The position numbers and the translations under genes are program-made. Below, piece by piece: positions 19,220 to 28,883 of a stretch of DNA of 64,000 nt. The DNA is taken from assembly GCF_964275155.1 (NCBI RefSeq), contig NZ_OZ193413.1, forward strand, positions 744,001 through 808,000, given 5' to 3'. Source of the stretch: Curculioniphilus buchneri (GTDB lineage Bacteria; Pseudomonadota; Gammaproteobacteria; Enterobacterales; Enterobacteriaceae). Numbering within the stretch: position 1 is the stretch's first letter; every line of letters begins with the position of its first letter. Under the pieces are notes generated by a model. It worked only from the letters and a program-made list of their open reading frames with translations, made no database searches and had not been told where the DNA came from.

Positions 19220-20695
19220 TTACTCAAATTTATTCCATGCATGCCCATCACGAGCAATCATCGCTATAGAATCTATCGGCCCCCATGTTCCAGCTTGATA
19301 AGGTTGTGGTATACTATTTTCAATTTTCCAAGATTCCATAATTGAATCCACCCATTTCCAAGCTTCTTCTACTTCATCGCGTCGGACAAATAATGCTTGA
19401 ATACCACGCATGGTTTCTAATAATAATCGTTCATATGCATCTGCTAGATGCTCTTGATTGAATGTTTTAGTAAAACTGAGATTTAATTTAGTAGTCTGAA
19501 GGCGATGTTTATGGCCTAGACCAGGTACTTTATTTAAAATCTGAATATCTATTCCTGCATCCGGCTGTAGACGAATAGTTAATTTATTTTTCGGTAAACG
19601 TTGATAAGAATCTTTAAATAAGTTAATTGTGGGATTTTTGAAATAAACTACTACTTCAGAGTACTTAGTAGGTAATCGTTTTCCAGTTCGGAGATAAAAA
19701 GGCACACCTGACCATCTCCAATTATTAATGTCAACACGAATAGAAACAAAAGTTTCAGTACGGCTATTTTTATTTGCACCTTCTTCTTCTAAGTAACCCG
19801 GCACTTTGTTTCTTTGTATAAATCCTCTAGTATACTGACCTCGTACTGTAGTATCTCGAACGTTGTGATGATCGATAGGACATAATGATCGTAATACTCT
19901 AACTTTTTCATCTCGTATACAATCAGTTGTAAGTTCTGAAGGTGGCGACATAGCAATCATAGTTAATATTTGAAGTAAGTGACTTTGAATCATGTCACGC
20001 ATTTGGCCAACTTGATCGAAATAACCCCATCTTCCCTCAATACCTACTTCTTCAGCGACCGTTATTTGAACATGATCAATAGTGCGATTATCCCAATTGG
20101 AAACAAAAAGAGAATTTGCAAACCGAAGTGCTAATAAATTTAGTACGGTTTCCTTACCTAAATAATGATCTATACGATAGATCTGTGTTTCGTGAAAATA
20201 CTTCGAAACTTGATCATTAATTATCTGCGAAGATATCAAATCGGTGCCTAATGGTTTTTCCATGACAATGCGATTAGGTTGTCTATTTAATCCTACTGTG
20301 CTTAATCCTTTGCAGATTGCACCGAAGAGATCAGGAGGCATTGCAAAATAATGCACAGTGATTCGAGTATGTTGGTTGATTTTTTTTAGAAGACCAAAAA
20401 AAGCTTTAGTATCGTTAACATCTAAGTTACAGAAATCTAAGCGAGCCCTTAACGTGTTCCACAACATATTGTTGATAGATTCTTTCATGAAAATTTCCAG
20501 AGATTCATAAATAATTGTGGCATACGTTTTGACATTCCAGTCAGCACGACCTACACCTATGATTCGAGTTTCCGGATGTAGCGAACCTGTTTTTTCTAAT
20601 TGGTACAACGAAGGTAATAGTTTACGTCGTGCTAGATCACCTTTTGCTCCAAAAATTACTAAATCACAGGCTTGAATTATAGGTGTTACCACCAT
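19220..20695 (-). CDS. zwf: Glucose-6-phosphate 1-dehydrogenase
   Basis: Zwf oxidises glucose-6-phosphate to 6-phosphogluconolactone with NADP+, feeding NADPH and pentoses. At 491 residues it matches E. coli in length. GAKGDLARRKLLP (16-28) is the NADP-binding loop; RIDHYLGKE near 175 is the active-site signature containing the catalytic histidine region. AGGAGA lies about 12 nt upstream of ATG 20695. In E. coli the repressor gene hexR sits between zwf and pykA; here that gene is a relic, so control of zwf may be lost (inference). Confidence 0.97.
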   Translation of the reverse strand: MVVTPIIQACDLVIFGAKGDLARRKLLPSLYQLEKTGSLHPETRIIGVGRADWNVKTYATIIYESLEIFMKESINNMLWNTLRARLDFCNLDVNDTKAFFGLLKKINQHTRITVHYFAMPPDLFGAICKGLSTVGLNRQPNRIVMEKPLGTDLISSQIINDQVSKYFHETQIYRIDHYLGKETVLNLLALRFANSLFVSNWDNRTIDHVQITVAEEVGIEGRWGYFDQVGQMRDMIQSHLLQILTMIAMSPPSELTTDCIRDEKVRVLRSLCPIDHHNVRDTTVRGQYTRGFIQRNKVPGYLEEEGANKNSRTETFVSIRVDINNWRWSGVPFYLRTGKRLPTKYSEVVVYFKNPTINLFKDSYQRLPKNKLTIRLQPDAGIDIQILNKVPGLGHKHRLQTTKLNLSFTKTFNQEHLADAYERLLLETMRGIQALFVRRDEVEEAWKWVDSIMESWKIENSIPQPYQAGTWGPIDSIAMIARDGHAWNKFE

Positions 20696-20889
20696 AATTT
20701 TCTTGTCTCCTAAATAGAATTAATGACTATTAGATTTTATTATTTAGTTTACGTTACACTAAATCGGTAAAATGTTGAATTTATATATTTTGCTTATGTA
20801 TAAATAATAATACATCCTATGATTACGGTGCCATTCGGGATAATTATTCCATGCATATATTTTATACTACAACATTAAACGTATATTAT
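20696..20889. other. zwf-hexR intergenic region
   Basis: This is the divergent region that presumably contains the zwf promoter. I could not settle on -35/-10 boxes in this composition. Confidence 0.4.
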
Positions 20890-21045
20890 ATGTTGGAAAA
20901 GTGCTCAATTATTTGTAATATTGTACCATCTTATGATTATTGTGATTATCGGGTATACTGTAGCATGTATTAAATAAACTTAAATATACAGTCAAAGTAT
21001 AATATCTAAGAACGAAAGCTACCCACGAATATCTTTTATTGTACA
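20890..21045 (+). pseudogene. hexR: hexR relic (RpiR-family repressor), N-terminal part
   Basis: In E. coli hexR lies between zwf and pykA in this orientation. Here ATG 20890 opens with MLEK, as HexR does after its first two residues. Further on, IYSQSII (from 20984) parallels IHSSIAA within 4 nt of the expected distance, and NESYPRISF (from about 21011) parallels NVSEPTVNRF of the DNA-binding helix. Frames change between segments and stops intervene. From 21046 to 21748 I could not follow the remaining gene. The case rests on synteny plus spacing rather than on identity. Confidence 0.5.
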
Positions 21046-21748
21046 ATAATTATAAAATGTTATTCTAATATTCAATATTGGACTAATATTTTATTAATTA
21101 AAAACTATATGAACATTTCGATATAAAATGCAACTGTTCATATAAATCTCTATTTTATATCAAAAAATATAACTTGTTATATTCAATCTTAAACAAATCA
21201 GAAGTAATCTTAATCTTATTTAAGATTAATTTGATCTATAATTTAAAATTTCCACTTCTTCTCTTGAGCATTCAATAAAATTCAATGTGCTATTTTATCT
21301 AAGATATTCAGATGAAAATATTCTGCTGAAATGAAGATTTTCAAATTAATTCAGTGTAAATTTCTGAATATATTTTACATCACACATATTACTATATCAC
21401 TAATTATAGTATGATGTATAATAAGAGAAATAGTAATCTTATTCTCATTTTCATAAAAAATCATACTTTTTGTTAGTAAAAATTATATTTTTGAAATATC
21501 ACACAGTCTTTTTGATAATAAATGAGATATATAAAATCATACTGATTATTTAAATAATATATTTTTTAGTAAATAGACAGTATTCTGAAAAAGAATGAAT
21601 ATATTGTTATATATTGCTTTTAATAACTGCAACATACACAAAATACTTTTATTAAAGTATATGTAAAAAAAAGATATTTACTTCCTGTTTTGGTAAGTTT
21701 TTTGATAAGTATATAAGATAACAATTATCTAAGTTGATGGAGTCATTT
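21046..21748. other. Spacer upstream of pykA, no followable gene
   Basis: This is probably the decayed remainder of hexR. An inverted repeat TTAATCTTA/TAAGATTAA lies at 21210-21229. Nothing else is recognisable. Confidence 0.4.
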
Positions 21749-23188
21749 ATGTTTAAACGACTAAGGAGAACCAAAATTGTCGTTACCCTTGGTCCTGCCA
21801 CTGATCGCAATGATAATCTTGAAAAAGTAATTGCTGCTGGTGCAAACGTGGTGCGTCTCAATTTTTCACACGGTAATGCTAAAGATCATATCATACGTGC
21901 ACAGAAAGTACGCGAAATTGCTGCTCGTTTAGGGTGCCATGTAGCAATTCTTGGAGATTTGCAGGGGCCTAAAATTCGCATTGCTTCGTTTCAAGAAAAT
22001 AGCGTTTTTCTAAAAGCAGGCGATAAATTTATACTCGATGCATCATTGAAAAATAATGAGGGTAATACTAAAAAAGTAGGTATAGACTACAAATGTCTAC
22101 CTAATTATGTTGAATCCGGCAATACCTTATTATTAGATGATGGACGAATACAATTGAAAGTAATTAATGTTCAAGGTATGCAAGTTCAAACAGAGGTAAT
22201 TATTGGTGGTTTATTATCGAATAATAAAGGTATTAATAAGCTAGGAGGCGGACTAGCTGCCAATGCCTTAACTGAAAAAGATAAAATAGATATAATTACT
22301 GCAGCTAAAATAGGAGTAGATTATCTAGCAGTATCATTTCCTAGAAGTAGTAATGATCTTGCTGATGCTAGTCGTTTAGCTCGAAATGCAGGTAGTTATG
22401 CCAAAATTATTTCTAAAATAGAGCGAGCAGAAGCGGTAATAAACGAAGCAGTAATGGATGAAATCATCCTTGCCTCAGATGCTGTTATGGTTGCCCGAGG
22501 TGATCTAGGAATAGAAATTGGTGTTCCTGAATTAGTGGCTATTCAAAAGACACTCATTCGCAGAGCTCGGACATTAAATCGTGCGGTGATAACAGCCACT
22601 CAGATGATGGAATCTATGATTGTTAATCCAATACCGACACGAGCTGAGGTCATGGACGTCGCTAATGCGGTGTTAGACGGAAGCGATGCAGTAATGTTGT
22701 CGGCTGAAACCGCTACGGGGCAATATCCTGCTGAAACTGTAGCAGCCATGTCAAGTGTTTGTTTAGGTGCAGAAAAAATTCCAAGCATTAATGTATCTAA
22801 ACATCGATTAGATATACTATTTGATAGTATAGAAGAAACTATAGCCATGTCAGCTATGTATGCCGCTAACCATTTAAAAGGCGTCAGCGCCATTGTTGCA
22901 ATGACTGAGTCAGGTCGTACTGCATTAATAATGTCTCGTATTAGTTCCGGATTGCCTATTTTTGCCCTTTCTCGCCATGAACGTACACTTAATTTAACTG
23001 CATTATATCGCGGTGTAACTCCGGTGTATTTTGATAATACAGGCATGGCATCTAATGCCATTCACGCTACAAACTTATTACGCAATAAAGGTTTTTTAAT
23101 CTCAGGTGATCTGGTAATTATTACACATGGAGATATTACAGATATGGTAGGTACTACAAGTACCGCGCATATCCTTCAAGTGGAATAA
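21749..23188 (+). CDS. pykA: Pyruvate kinase II
   Basis: This enzyme makes pyruvate and ATP from phosphoenolpyruvate, the last step of glycolysis. At 479 residues it matches E. coli PykA (480), not PykF, especially in the start MFKRLRRTKIV and the stretch GPATDRNDNLEKVIAAGANVV. Active-site segments GDLQGPKIR, MVARGDLGIE and TATQMMESM are intact. I chose ATG 21749 because GGAG (21739-21742) lies 6 nt upstream; the in-frame TTG 21734 adds non-family residues. It lies next to zwf with the hexR relic between them. GC is locally raised, suggesting good expression. Confidence 0.97.
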   Translation: MFKRLRRTKIVVTLGPATDRNDNLEKVIAAGANVVRLNFSHGNAKDHIIRAQKVREIAARLGCHVAILGDLQGPKIRIASFQENSVFLKAGDKFILDASLKNNEGNTKKVGIDYKCLPNYVESGNTLLLDDGRIQLKVINVQGMQVQTEVIIGGLLSNNKGINKLGGGLAANALTEKDKIDIITAAKIGVDYLAVSFPRSSNDLADASRLARNAGSYAKIISKIERAEAVINEAVMDEIILASDAVMVARGDLGIEIGVPELVAIQKTLIRRARTLNRAVITATQMMESMIVNPIPTRAEVMDVANAVLDGSDAVMLSAETATGQYPAETVAAMSSVCLGAEKIPSINVSKHRLDILFDSIEETIAMSAMYAANHLKGVSAIVAMTESGRTALIMSRISSGLPIFALSRHERTLNLTALYRGVTPVYFDNTGMASNAIHATNLLRNKGFLISGDLVIITHGDITDMVGTTSTAHILQVE

Positions 23189-23297
23189 AAATTCCAGGTT
23201 ACATAACCATATGATAGACATAAATAAAAATAAATGAGATATACTATAATAAATGGCAAGGAAGCTACGTTATAAAATAAAATTAAATTTCATTAAT

Positions 23298-23792
23298 TTA
23301 TTTCACTATTTTTAAAATAGGTTTATTCCGTATCGGCGCAATAGGTAGTTCACATTGATAATGTATATTGTGTAAGTTATCACTTGGCATTAAAGGATCT
23401 ACTATTTTCTTGTCGTCCTTATTACTATTACCATGTATAATTTGTTGTGCATTATTGTACGCTACTTCTGATTCAAATGTTTTACAAACACCATTTTCAT
23501 GCGAATAAATGGCCAATACTGCCGCTATTGGCAATATAATATGTTGTAATATACCATTAAATCGCGCATTGAATTGCACTTTTTCATTACTTAAAACTAA
23601 ATTAGCTACTGCACTTTGTGCAATATTTAGAATAATACGTCCTTGTCGAGCATATTCCATCGGAACTACTACACCGCTTACAGTCACGTCTACTACCAGA
23701 TAAGGTGTTAATTGATTATCAATCAACCATTCATAAAATGCCCTTAATAAATAAGGTTGACATGGCGACAATGGAGCTGTTTTCATTTTCAT
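23298..23792 (-). CDS. sspB: ClpXP adaptor SspB
   Basis: SspB delivers ssrA-tagged and other proteins to ClpXP. The N-terminal substrate-binding domain (about 1-110) contains PYLLRAFYEWLIDNQLTPYLVVD. A variable acidic linker follows, and the C-terminal ClpX-docking motif KPILKIVK corresponds to PALRVVK in E. coli. Three ATGs (23798, 23792, 23786) are in frame; AAAGG just before 23798 best serves 23792, while 23786 matches the E. coli start. Its operon partner sspA is a relic. Confidence 0.93.
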   Translation of the reverse strand: MKMKTAPLSPCQPYLLRAFYEWLIDNQLTPYLVVDVTVSGVVVPMEYARQGRIILNIAQSAVANLVLSNEKVQFNARFNGILQHIILPIAAVLAIYSHENGVCKTFESEVAYNNAQQIIHGNSNKDDKKIVDPLMPSDNLHNIHYQCELPIAPIRNKPILKIVK

Positions 23793-23909
23793 TATCATCC
23801 TTTATTAACCATAAAATAAACTATTAGATTAAAACTAAAATATTAGCTTTTTATAAATCAGTATTATTCATAGAATAACTATTAACTTATAGCATATTAA
23901 AAATATTTT

Positions 23910-24060
23910 GTATTACCATTCCTTCAACCAAAAATGATTCTCCCTAAATTTGATTGGTAGTATATTTATACTGTCACAGTATAAATCTATAATTCAAATA
24001 GAAATAATATAACAGTTAAAATACATCATAATAGTATTCATTGACATATTTAGGCAGATC
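23910..24060 (-). pseudogene. sspA: sspA relic (stringent starvation protein A), 3' part
   Basis: Between rpsI and sspB, exactly where E. coli has sspA, the minus strand encodes LPKYVNEYY against LPQLGIEFS and YTTNQI-stop-GESFLV against YMTRVFERDSFLA. The first 60-65% of the gene is gone, and the rpsI-sspB gap is only 325 bp. A stop codon and a length change prevent function. SspA binds RNA polymerase and modulates stationary-phase transcription. Confidence 0.5.
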
Positions 24061-24117
24061 AAAAAATAAAAATTTGGATTATCTTGAATTTTTAATTATA
24101 GTATACGTACGTTAAAC

Positions 24118-24510
24118 TTAACGTTTAGAAAATTGTGGACAACGGCGTGCTTTACGTAAACCTACCTTTTTACGTTCAACTTGACGAGAATCACGAGTAA
24201 TAAATCCAGCTTTTCGTAGAAAAGTACGCATTGTTGCATCATATTTTATCAAGGCACGGGCGATGCCGTGACGAATAGCTCCTGCTTGGCCAGAGATACC
24301 GCCACCTTTAACAGTAATATATAAATCTAATTTATCTACCATCTGGACTAAATATAAAGGTTGACGTACAATCATCCTAGATGTATCACGACTGAAATAT
24401 TCCTCTAAAGTACATTGATTAATCATGATATTACCACTTCCAATTTTCATAAAAACACGAGCGGAAGAACTTTTACGTCGTCCCGTACCATAGAATTGTT
24501 GTTCAAACAT
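24118..24510 (-). CDS. rpsI: 30S ribosomal protein S9
   Basis: S9 sits in the head of the 30S subunit, and its C-terminal tail reaches the P-site tRNA. At 130 residues it matches E. coli. YGTGRRKSSSARVF and the long conserved tail VERKKVGLRKARR are intact; the last residues read CPQFSKR, where E. coli has RPQFSKR, so one tail arginine has become cysteine near the tRNA-contacting end. It lies 16 bp after rplM in the conserved rplM-rpsI operon. Confidence 0.98.
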   Translation of the reverse strand: MFEQQFYGTGRRKSSSARVFMKIGSGNIMINQCTLEEYFSRDTSRMIVRQPLYLVQMVDKLDLYITVKGGGISGQAGAIRHGIARALIKYDATMRTFLRKAGFITRDSRQVERKKVGLRKARRCPQFSKR

Positions 24511-24526
24511 TGACTATAATCTCAAA

Positions 24527-24955
24527 TTAAATGTCAAGAAATTTCGGTTTCTGTGCAACATGTTTATGTTCAGTTCCAGCATAAACCTTTAATTTACGAA
24601 AGATAGCACGGCCCATTGGGCCTGTTGGTAGCATGCCTTTAACTGCAATTTCAATTATATGTTCAGGGCGACGTGCAATCATTTCTTTAAAAGTCATTTT
24701 TTTCATACCGCCGACATATCCGGTGTAGTGATAATATATTTTTTTATCATACTTTTTCCCGCTAATGGTCACTTTATTAGCATTGAGTACAATCATATAA
24801 TCACCGACATCTACGTGCGGTGTATATTCTACCTTATGCTTACCTCGTAAGCACAAAGCTAGCTTAGTTGCAAGACGACCAAGATTTTTATTCTTTGCAT
24901 CTACGATATACCAATCATGTTTAACTGTTTCTAATTTTGCTATGAAAGTTTTCAT
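24527..24955 (-). CDS. rplM: 50S ribosomal protein L13
   Basis: L13 is an early-assembly protein of the 50S subunit that binds 23S rRNA. At 142 residues it matches E. coli, with DAKNKNLGRLATKLA near 19, YTGYVGGMK near 77 and MLPTGPMGRAIFRKL near 108. It is the promoter-proximal gene of the operon. The upstream spacer holds the operon promoter and then the zapE relic. Confidence 0.98.
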   Translation of the reverse strand: MKTFIAKLETVKHDWYIVDAKNKNLGRLATKLALCLRGKHKVEYTPHVDVGDYMIVLNANKVTISGKKYDKKIYYHYTGYVGGMKKMTFKEMIARRPEHIIEIAVKGMLPTGPMGRAIFRKLKVYAGTEHKHVAQKPKFLDI

Positions 24956-25261
24956 TAAAAATGAACCTAATCAAATTATATGTTAATATATTCAAACGCC
25001 TTGATGAATAGTAATGAAATACTTGTACTACTTGCTAGTACTACAACAATTCATCTTTTAGGAAACTATTAGTTTTGCGATTGCAGCTGTCAGTAATAAT
25101 TTAAAAAAAGCCTTATTATCATTATAGTTGAATTATGATTAATGATCGATTTATTTTATATAATTTAAATAATAACTGAGGATATCTTTTCTATCAGTCC
25201 GCATAATCTATGTTAAACAAAATTATCTTGTTTAGCAAGATATATAAATAATACAGAATAG
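24956..25261. other. rplM upstream region
   Basis: This is about 300 bp between rplM and the zapE relic. It should contain the rplM-rpsI promoter and leader. I could not assign boxes with confidence. Confidence 0.4.
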
Positions 25262-25480
25262 TACTCCTCCCTTGTAACATTACATCATCGTTGCGGTATA
25301 ATATTTTACTAAATTTTTAATGAGTTCAAATTGTGATTAAATCGCCAAAAAATTATGTTAACAGTTATTTTATTCTATATATTAGTATATAAAAACCTCT
25401 TATATTAATAAATATGGTAGTTAAAATAATATTTGGACAACAAGACTGTGTTAGAATTAGAATGAGACATATTCATTACT
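25262..25480 (-). pseudogene. zapE: zapE relic (cell-division ATPase), 3' part
   Basis: E. coli places zapE between rplM and zapG on this strand. Minus-strand segments in order parallel ZapE: VLLSKYYFNYHIY against IALSRLFHTVMLF, RGFYILI-stop against RRFIALVDE, and SKILYRNDDVMLQGRS against LKFEFQRCLSRLQEMQS. Frames change between them. The N-terminal half (to about 26020) is not recognisable. ZapE is a Z-ring-associated AAA ATPase. Confidence 0.55.
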
Positions 25481-26045
25481 CTATCAGATAATGCTTTCTA
25501 AATATAATTATTAGAAAACAAAAATTTAGAATATAGTTACAGTTTTTATTAGCCTAGAAGAATTCTAGGCATAGAATACTTCATTAATCAGTTCTTTGTG
25601 TAATTGTTATTGGATATAATACACTATCTGTCTTTATGCAATTGTTTTATTTTTTCGTCCTATTCTCATGTTCTACGAAAAATTTTTAACACAGTTGTGT
25701 GTGGTCGAAAAAAATAGAAAATAAAGGACATAAGTTAAATTACTATTAATTTTTAATGAGCATTGATACGAATCGAAAGTTATAGATAAAATTATATTCA
25801 AAAATTTCTTTTAGAAAAATTACATAATTTAATAGTTAGACAGTAACATGCTAGTTGTTGGTCCTATGAAATAAATAGGATGAGAACTATTTATAAATAA
25901 AATACGCGGTTAGTCACTATTATTGTTTTTATCTAAATCATTGTCATCAAAATCTACTCGTGCTTTTACTGATATAGTACGTCAAAGTATAAGTATATCA
26001 TAAATCACATGGAATAGCGTAACTTATTTGAATAGGAGTTTTATT
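25481..26045. other. Spacer upstream of zapG
   Basis: This is probably erased zapE 5' sequence plus the zapG promoter. A small repeat GAATTCTAGGC-like inverted pair lies near 25553-25570. No gene is visible. Confidence 0.4.
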
Positions 26046-26405
26046 ATGTTTTGGAAATATGTATTAATTGGATTAATATTAGGCATAATAACTAGTGTTA
26101 TTTCTGTATCTTTCAGTAACTATAAACTACGACGACAACAAAGATTTCAGAAAAAGTTAGAAAAAAATATGGTTGAGTTAGATGAATATCGAAAAGAATT
26201 AACTAATCTTGTTTCTCGTAGTATAGAGATTTTAGAAAGTATAATTGCAGATTATCGCAAACTTTATAAAGATATAGACAATAATGCCAATAATTTATTG
26301 CTGGATAAGCATGTTAAAGAAAACTTCTTTTTACATCGTCTAACCGAATCAGAATCAGATAATGATCAAATTCCAACTGAAATTCGTTTGAGAGACAATC
26401 CATGA
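26046..26405 (+). CDS. zapG: Z-ring-associated membrane protein ZapG (YhcB)
   Basis: This is a small inner-membrane protein linked to envelope biogenesis and the divisome. The product has 119 residues. One N-terminal membrane helix (FWKYVLIGLILGIITSVIS, about 2-20) is followed by a coiled coil (about 28-80) containing KLRRQQ and the family's NMVELDEYRKEL. A polar tail follows with ESESDNDQIPTE (ESEASNDQAPV in E. coli). AGGAG (26034-26038) lies 7 nt before ATG 26046; an upstream TTG at 26028 is not supported. It lies upstream of degQ, as in E. coli. Confidence 0.93.
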   Translation: MFWKYVLIGLILGIITSVISVSFSNYKLRRQQRFQKKLEKNMVELDEYRKELTNLVSRSIEILESIIADYRKLYKDIDNNANNLLLDKHVKENFFLHRLTESESDNDQIPTEIRLRDNP

Positions 26406-26603
26406 CTTTGAAAGGATCGCTTAGAGCCTGAGTTTAAAAATGCACACTTCCCGGCAACTAGTTTTCCGTATATTCAGTAATTGCTTCTGCTGAACTGTTC
26501 TATTGAATTTTAATGCTTGTTGAAGCTCACTCACTGTTTCTATCACTAAATATTTTAGTTTTAATAAAAAAAAGAACATGAAAATTTGCGAGTCAATATT
26601 ACA

Positions 26604-27977
26604 ATGAAAATAATAGTGCTATTCAGCGTATTGATACTAAGTATTGAACTGAGTTTACTGCCTATTTCTACTCTCCAAGCAACAATTCCTATTGAAGATA
26701 AAACAGAGATTATTCCAAGTCTTGCACCTATGCTAGACAGAGTTCTTCCAGCCGTTGTCAGCGTGTATGTTGAAGGTACTCAGCCAGTGCGTCGACCTAG
26801 ATTACCTAAAGAATTTAAATACTTTTTTGGTCCTGATATTCCAGGAGGTAATGGTGGTAGTATGCATCAATTTGAAGGATTAGGTTCTGGAGTAATAATT
26901 AATGCATATAAAGGATATGTAATTACAAATAATCATGTGGTCAACGGAGCAGATAGGATTAAAGTACAGCTGAATGATGGACGTGAATTTGATGCTAAAT
27001 TAGTAGGACACGATGAACAAACTGATCTAGCTTTACTAAAATTACCTGTTACAAAAAATCTTACCGAAGTTACAATGGCAGATTCAGATTCTTTGAAAGT
27101 AGGTGATTTTGCTATTGCAGTAGGTAATCCTTTTGGACTTGGACAAACAGCAACCTCTGGAATCGTTTCGGCATTGGGTCGAAGTGGTCTAAATCTAGAA
27201 GGTTTAGAGAATTTTATTCAGACTGACGCTTCTATTAATAGAGGTAATTCCGGTGGAGCATTGGTTAATCTTAATGGCAAACTAATCGGTATTAACACCG
27301 CCATTTTAGCACCAGGAGGTGGAAATATTGGGATTGGCTTTGCTATTCCTAGTAATATTGTGAAAAATTTAAGTCAACAGCTGATTGAATATGGAAAAGT
27401 AAAAAGAGGTCAACTAGGCATTAAAGCTACTGAATTAACTGCCGACATAGCTAATGCATTTAATGTAGATGTTCAACGTGGTGCTTTTGTAAGCGAAGTG
27501 CTCCCTAATTCCGCTGCCGACAAAGCTGGTATTAAAACCGGTGATATAATCATTTCAATGGAAGATAAAACAATTCAAAGTTTTGCCGAATTACGTGTCA
27601 AAATTGGTACTACTGTTCCCGGTAAAACCATTAAACTTGGCTTATTGCGTAATGGAAAATTAAAAATACTTCAAGTCACTCTAGAAGATAAAGCTTCTAC
27701 TATTTCCAGTGAAGAAATAATCATTCCAGCATTACAAGGTGCTTCACTTAGAAATGGTCAACTAAAAGATGGGACAAAAGGGATACAAGTGGAAAACGTA
27801 GTAAAAGATTCGCCTGCTTCAGCAATTGGACTACAAAAAGGTGATGTAATCATTGCACTAAATCGTGAACGAGTTCAAAATCTAACTCAGTTGCGTAAAG
27901 TTCTAGATGCTAGACCAGCAGTTATGGCATTAAATATTATACGTGGAGATGCAAGTATTTTTCTGTTGTTACGTTGA
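26604..27977 (+). CDS. degQ: Periplasmic serine endoprotease DegQ
   Basis: DegQ is an HtrA-family protease/chaperone that clears misfolded envelope proteins. The product has 457 residues (E. coli 455): a signal peptide (about 1-27), a trypsin-like domain with H111 (TNNHVV), D141 (TDLALL) and S216 (GNSGGAL), and two PDZ domains (about 265-350 and 375-450). It resembles DegQ more than DegP, lacking the long LA loop and starting SLAPMLDRVLPAVV. The start has no clear ribosome binding site. The degS gene that follows in E. coli is gone, so the sigma-E sensing protease is missing here (inference). Confidence 0.95.
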   Translation: MKIIVLFSVLILSIELSLLPISTLQATIPIEDKTEIIPSLAPMLDRVLPAVVSVYVEGTQPVRRPRLPKEFKYFFGPDIPGGNGGSMHQFEGLGSGVIINAYKGYVITNNHVVNGADRIKVQLNDGREFDAKLVGHDEQTDLALLKLPVTKNLTEVTMADSDSLKVGDFAIAVGNPFGLGQTATSGIVSALGRSGLNLEGLENFIQTDASINRGNSGGALVNLNGKLIGINTAILAPGGGNIGIGFAIPSNIVKNLSQQLIEYGKVKRGQLGIKATELTADIANAFNVDVQRGAFVSEVLPNSAADKAGIKTGDIIISMEDKTIQSFAELRVKIGTTVPGKTIKLGLLRNGKLKILQVTLEDKASTISSEEIIIPALQGASLRNGQLKDGTKGIQVENVVKDSPASAIGLQKGDVIIALNRERVQNLTQLRKVLDARPAVMALNIIRGDASIFLLLR

Positions 27978-28023
27978 TTCATTTAAAATAGGTACTAAAA
28001 CTAAACTAATGTTGCTTCAAAAA

Positions 28024-28060
28024 AAAGCACAGTACTGTACTTACGTGCTTTAAATTTTTA
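28024..28060 (+). terminator. Probable terminator downstream of degQ
   Basis: Stem AAAGCAC/GTGCTTT (28024-28030 and 28045-28051) encloses a 14-nt loop and is followed by AAATTTTTA, 46 bp after the degQ stop. It is plausible but weaker than the groESL terminator. Confidence 0.5.
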
Positions 28061-28825
28061 ATCTAGTAATCTTTGCAGTTACTTAGCATTTTCATCATTA
28101 ATGTAGATCTCGAATTCCAATCATATGTCTCATTCCAAAGAAAGTGTAACACACTATATAATTAAACTATCGATGCCCGTAATTATAAATTATATAAACA
28201 GTATTTATATAAATTGGCGATTTACCAAACTAAGAATATATAAATTAATCTTATCTAATAGAAAATTTTTACTTTTATAAACGCTAGATTTTAACGTATA
28301 TCTAATCTAGATTGCGCATAGACTAAAAATAAAGTAAACAAGTTAACCGTTTTTTTTCTACATAAGAAATAACACTGATATTCAATACATTACTCATACT
28401 AGTTAGTAAAATTATATTATTTAATAATATAGTTTTATATCGGGTTTCAATAATAATTATTATCTGATGTCAATAACATAGCTAACATACTGTCTGTGAT
28501 ATAGTATGATGCTAAGTATTATAAAATTTTAAGACTTTTGCCTTATGTCAAAAATGAATATATATTAAATAATAATAACGATATCAGTATTGTGCATGCT
28601 TCATCAAACTTAGAAATTTCGATGAATTTTGAATTATAACCTCAATTTTTAATTACATGAGTTTATTTGAGAACAAGACATCATTAACAATCTAAAAGAT
28701 ACTATTTGAAAATCGTTTCACTTACATACTCGAAAAATTACAATCATAAAAATTTTTTAATAGTGAGATCATTTAAATTTATACTGACATTGTCAATTTT
28801 TAAATAATCTCAAGTGAATGCATGT
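28060..28825 (-). pseudogene. mdh: mdh relic (malate dehydrogenase)
   Basis: E. coli order is degS, mdh (opposite strand), argR. On the minus strand, scattered segments follow Mdh in order: IKN-stop-GYNS against VKIKGFSG, FDEACTILISL against LEGADVVLISA, LFNIYSFL against LFNVNAGIV, a stretch like NNIILLTSMSNVLNIS against VTILPLLSQVPGVS, and YVEKKTVNLFTL against VVEAKAGGGSATL. Stops, frame changes and deletions are frequent (about 770 bp remain of 939). Loss of Mdh would break the oxidative TCA cycle. Confidence 0.6.
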
Positions 28826-28883
28826 ATAAAAATACATAACATACTTAGTGTGTTACTACTTTCATGACCAGGAAGGAGAACAG
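28826..28883. other. mdh-argR divergent region
   Basis: This short divergent spacer ends in AAGGAG (28873-28878), a perfect ribosome binding site that now serves only the argR relic. Confidence 0.4.
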
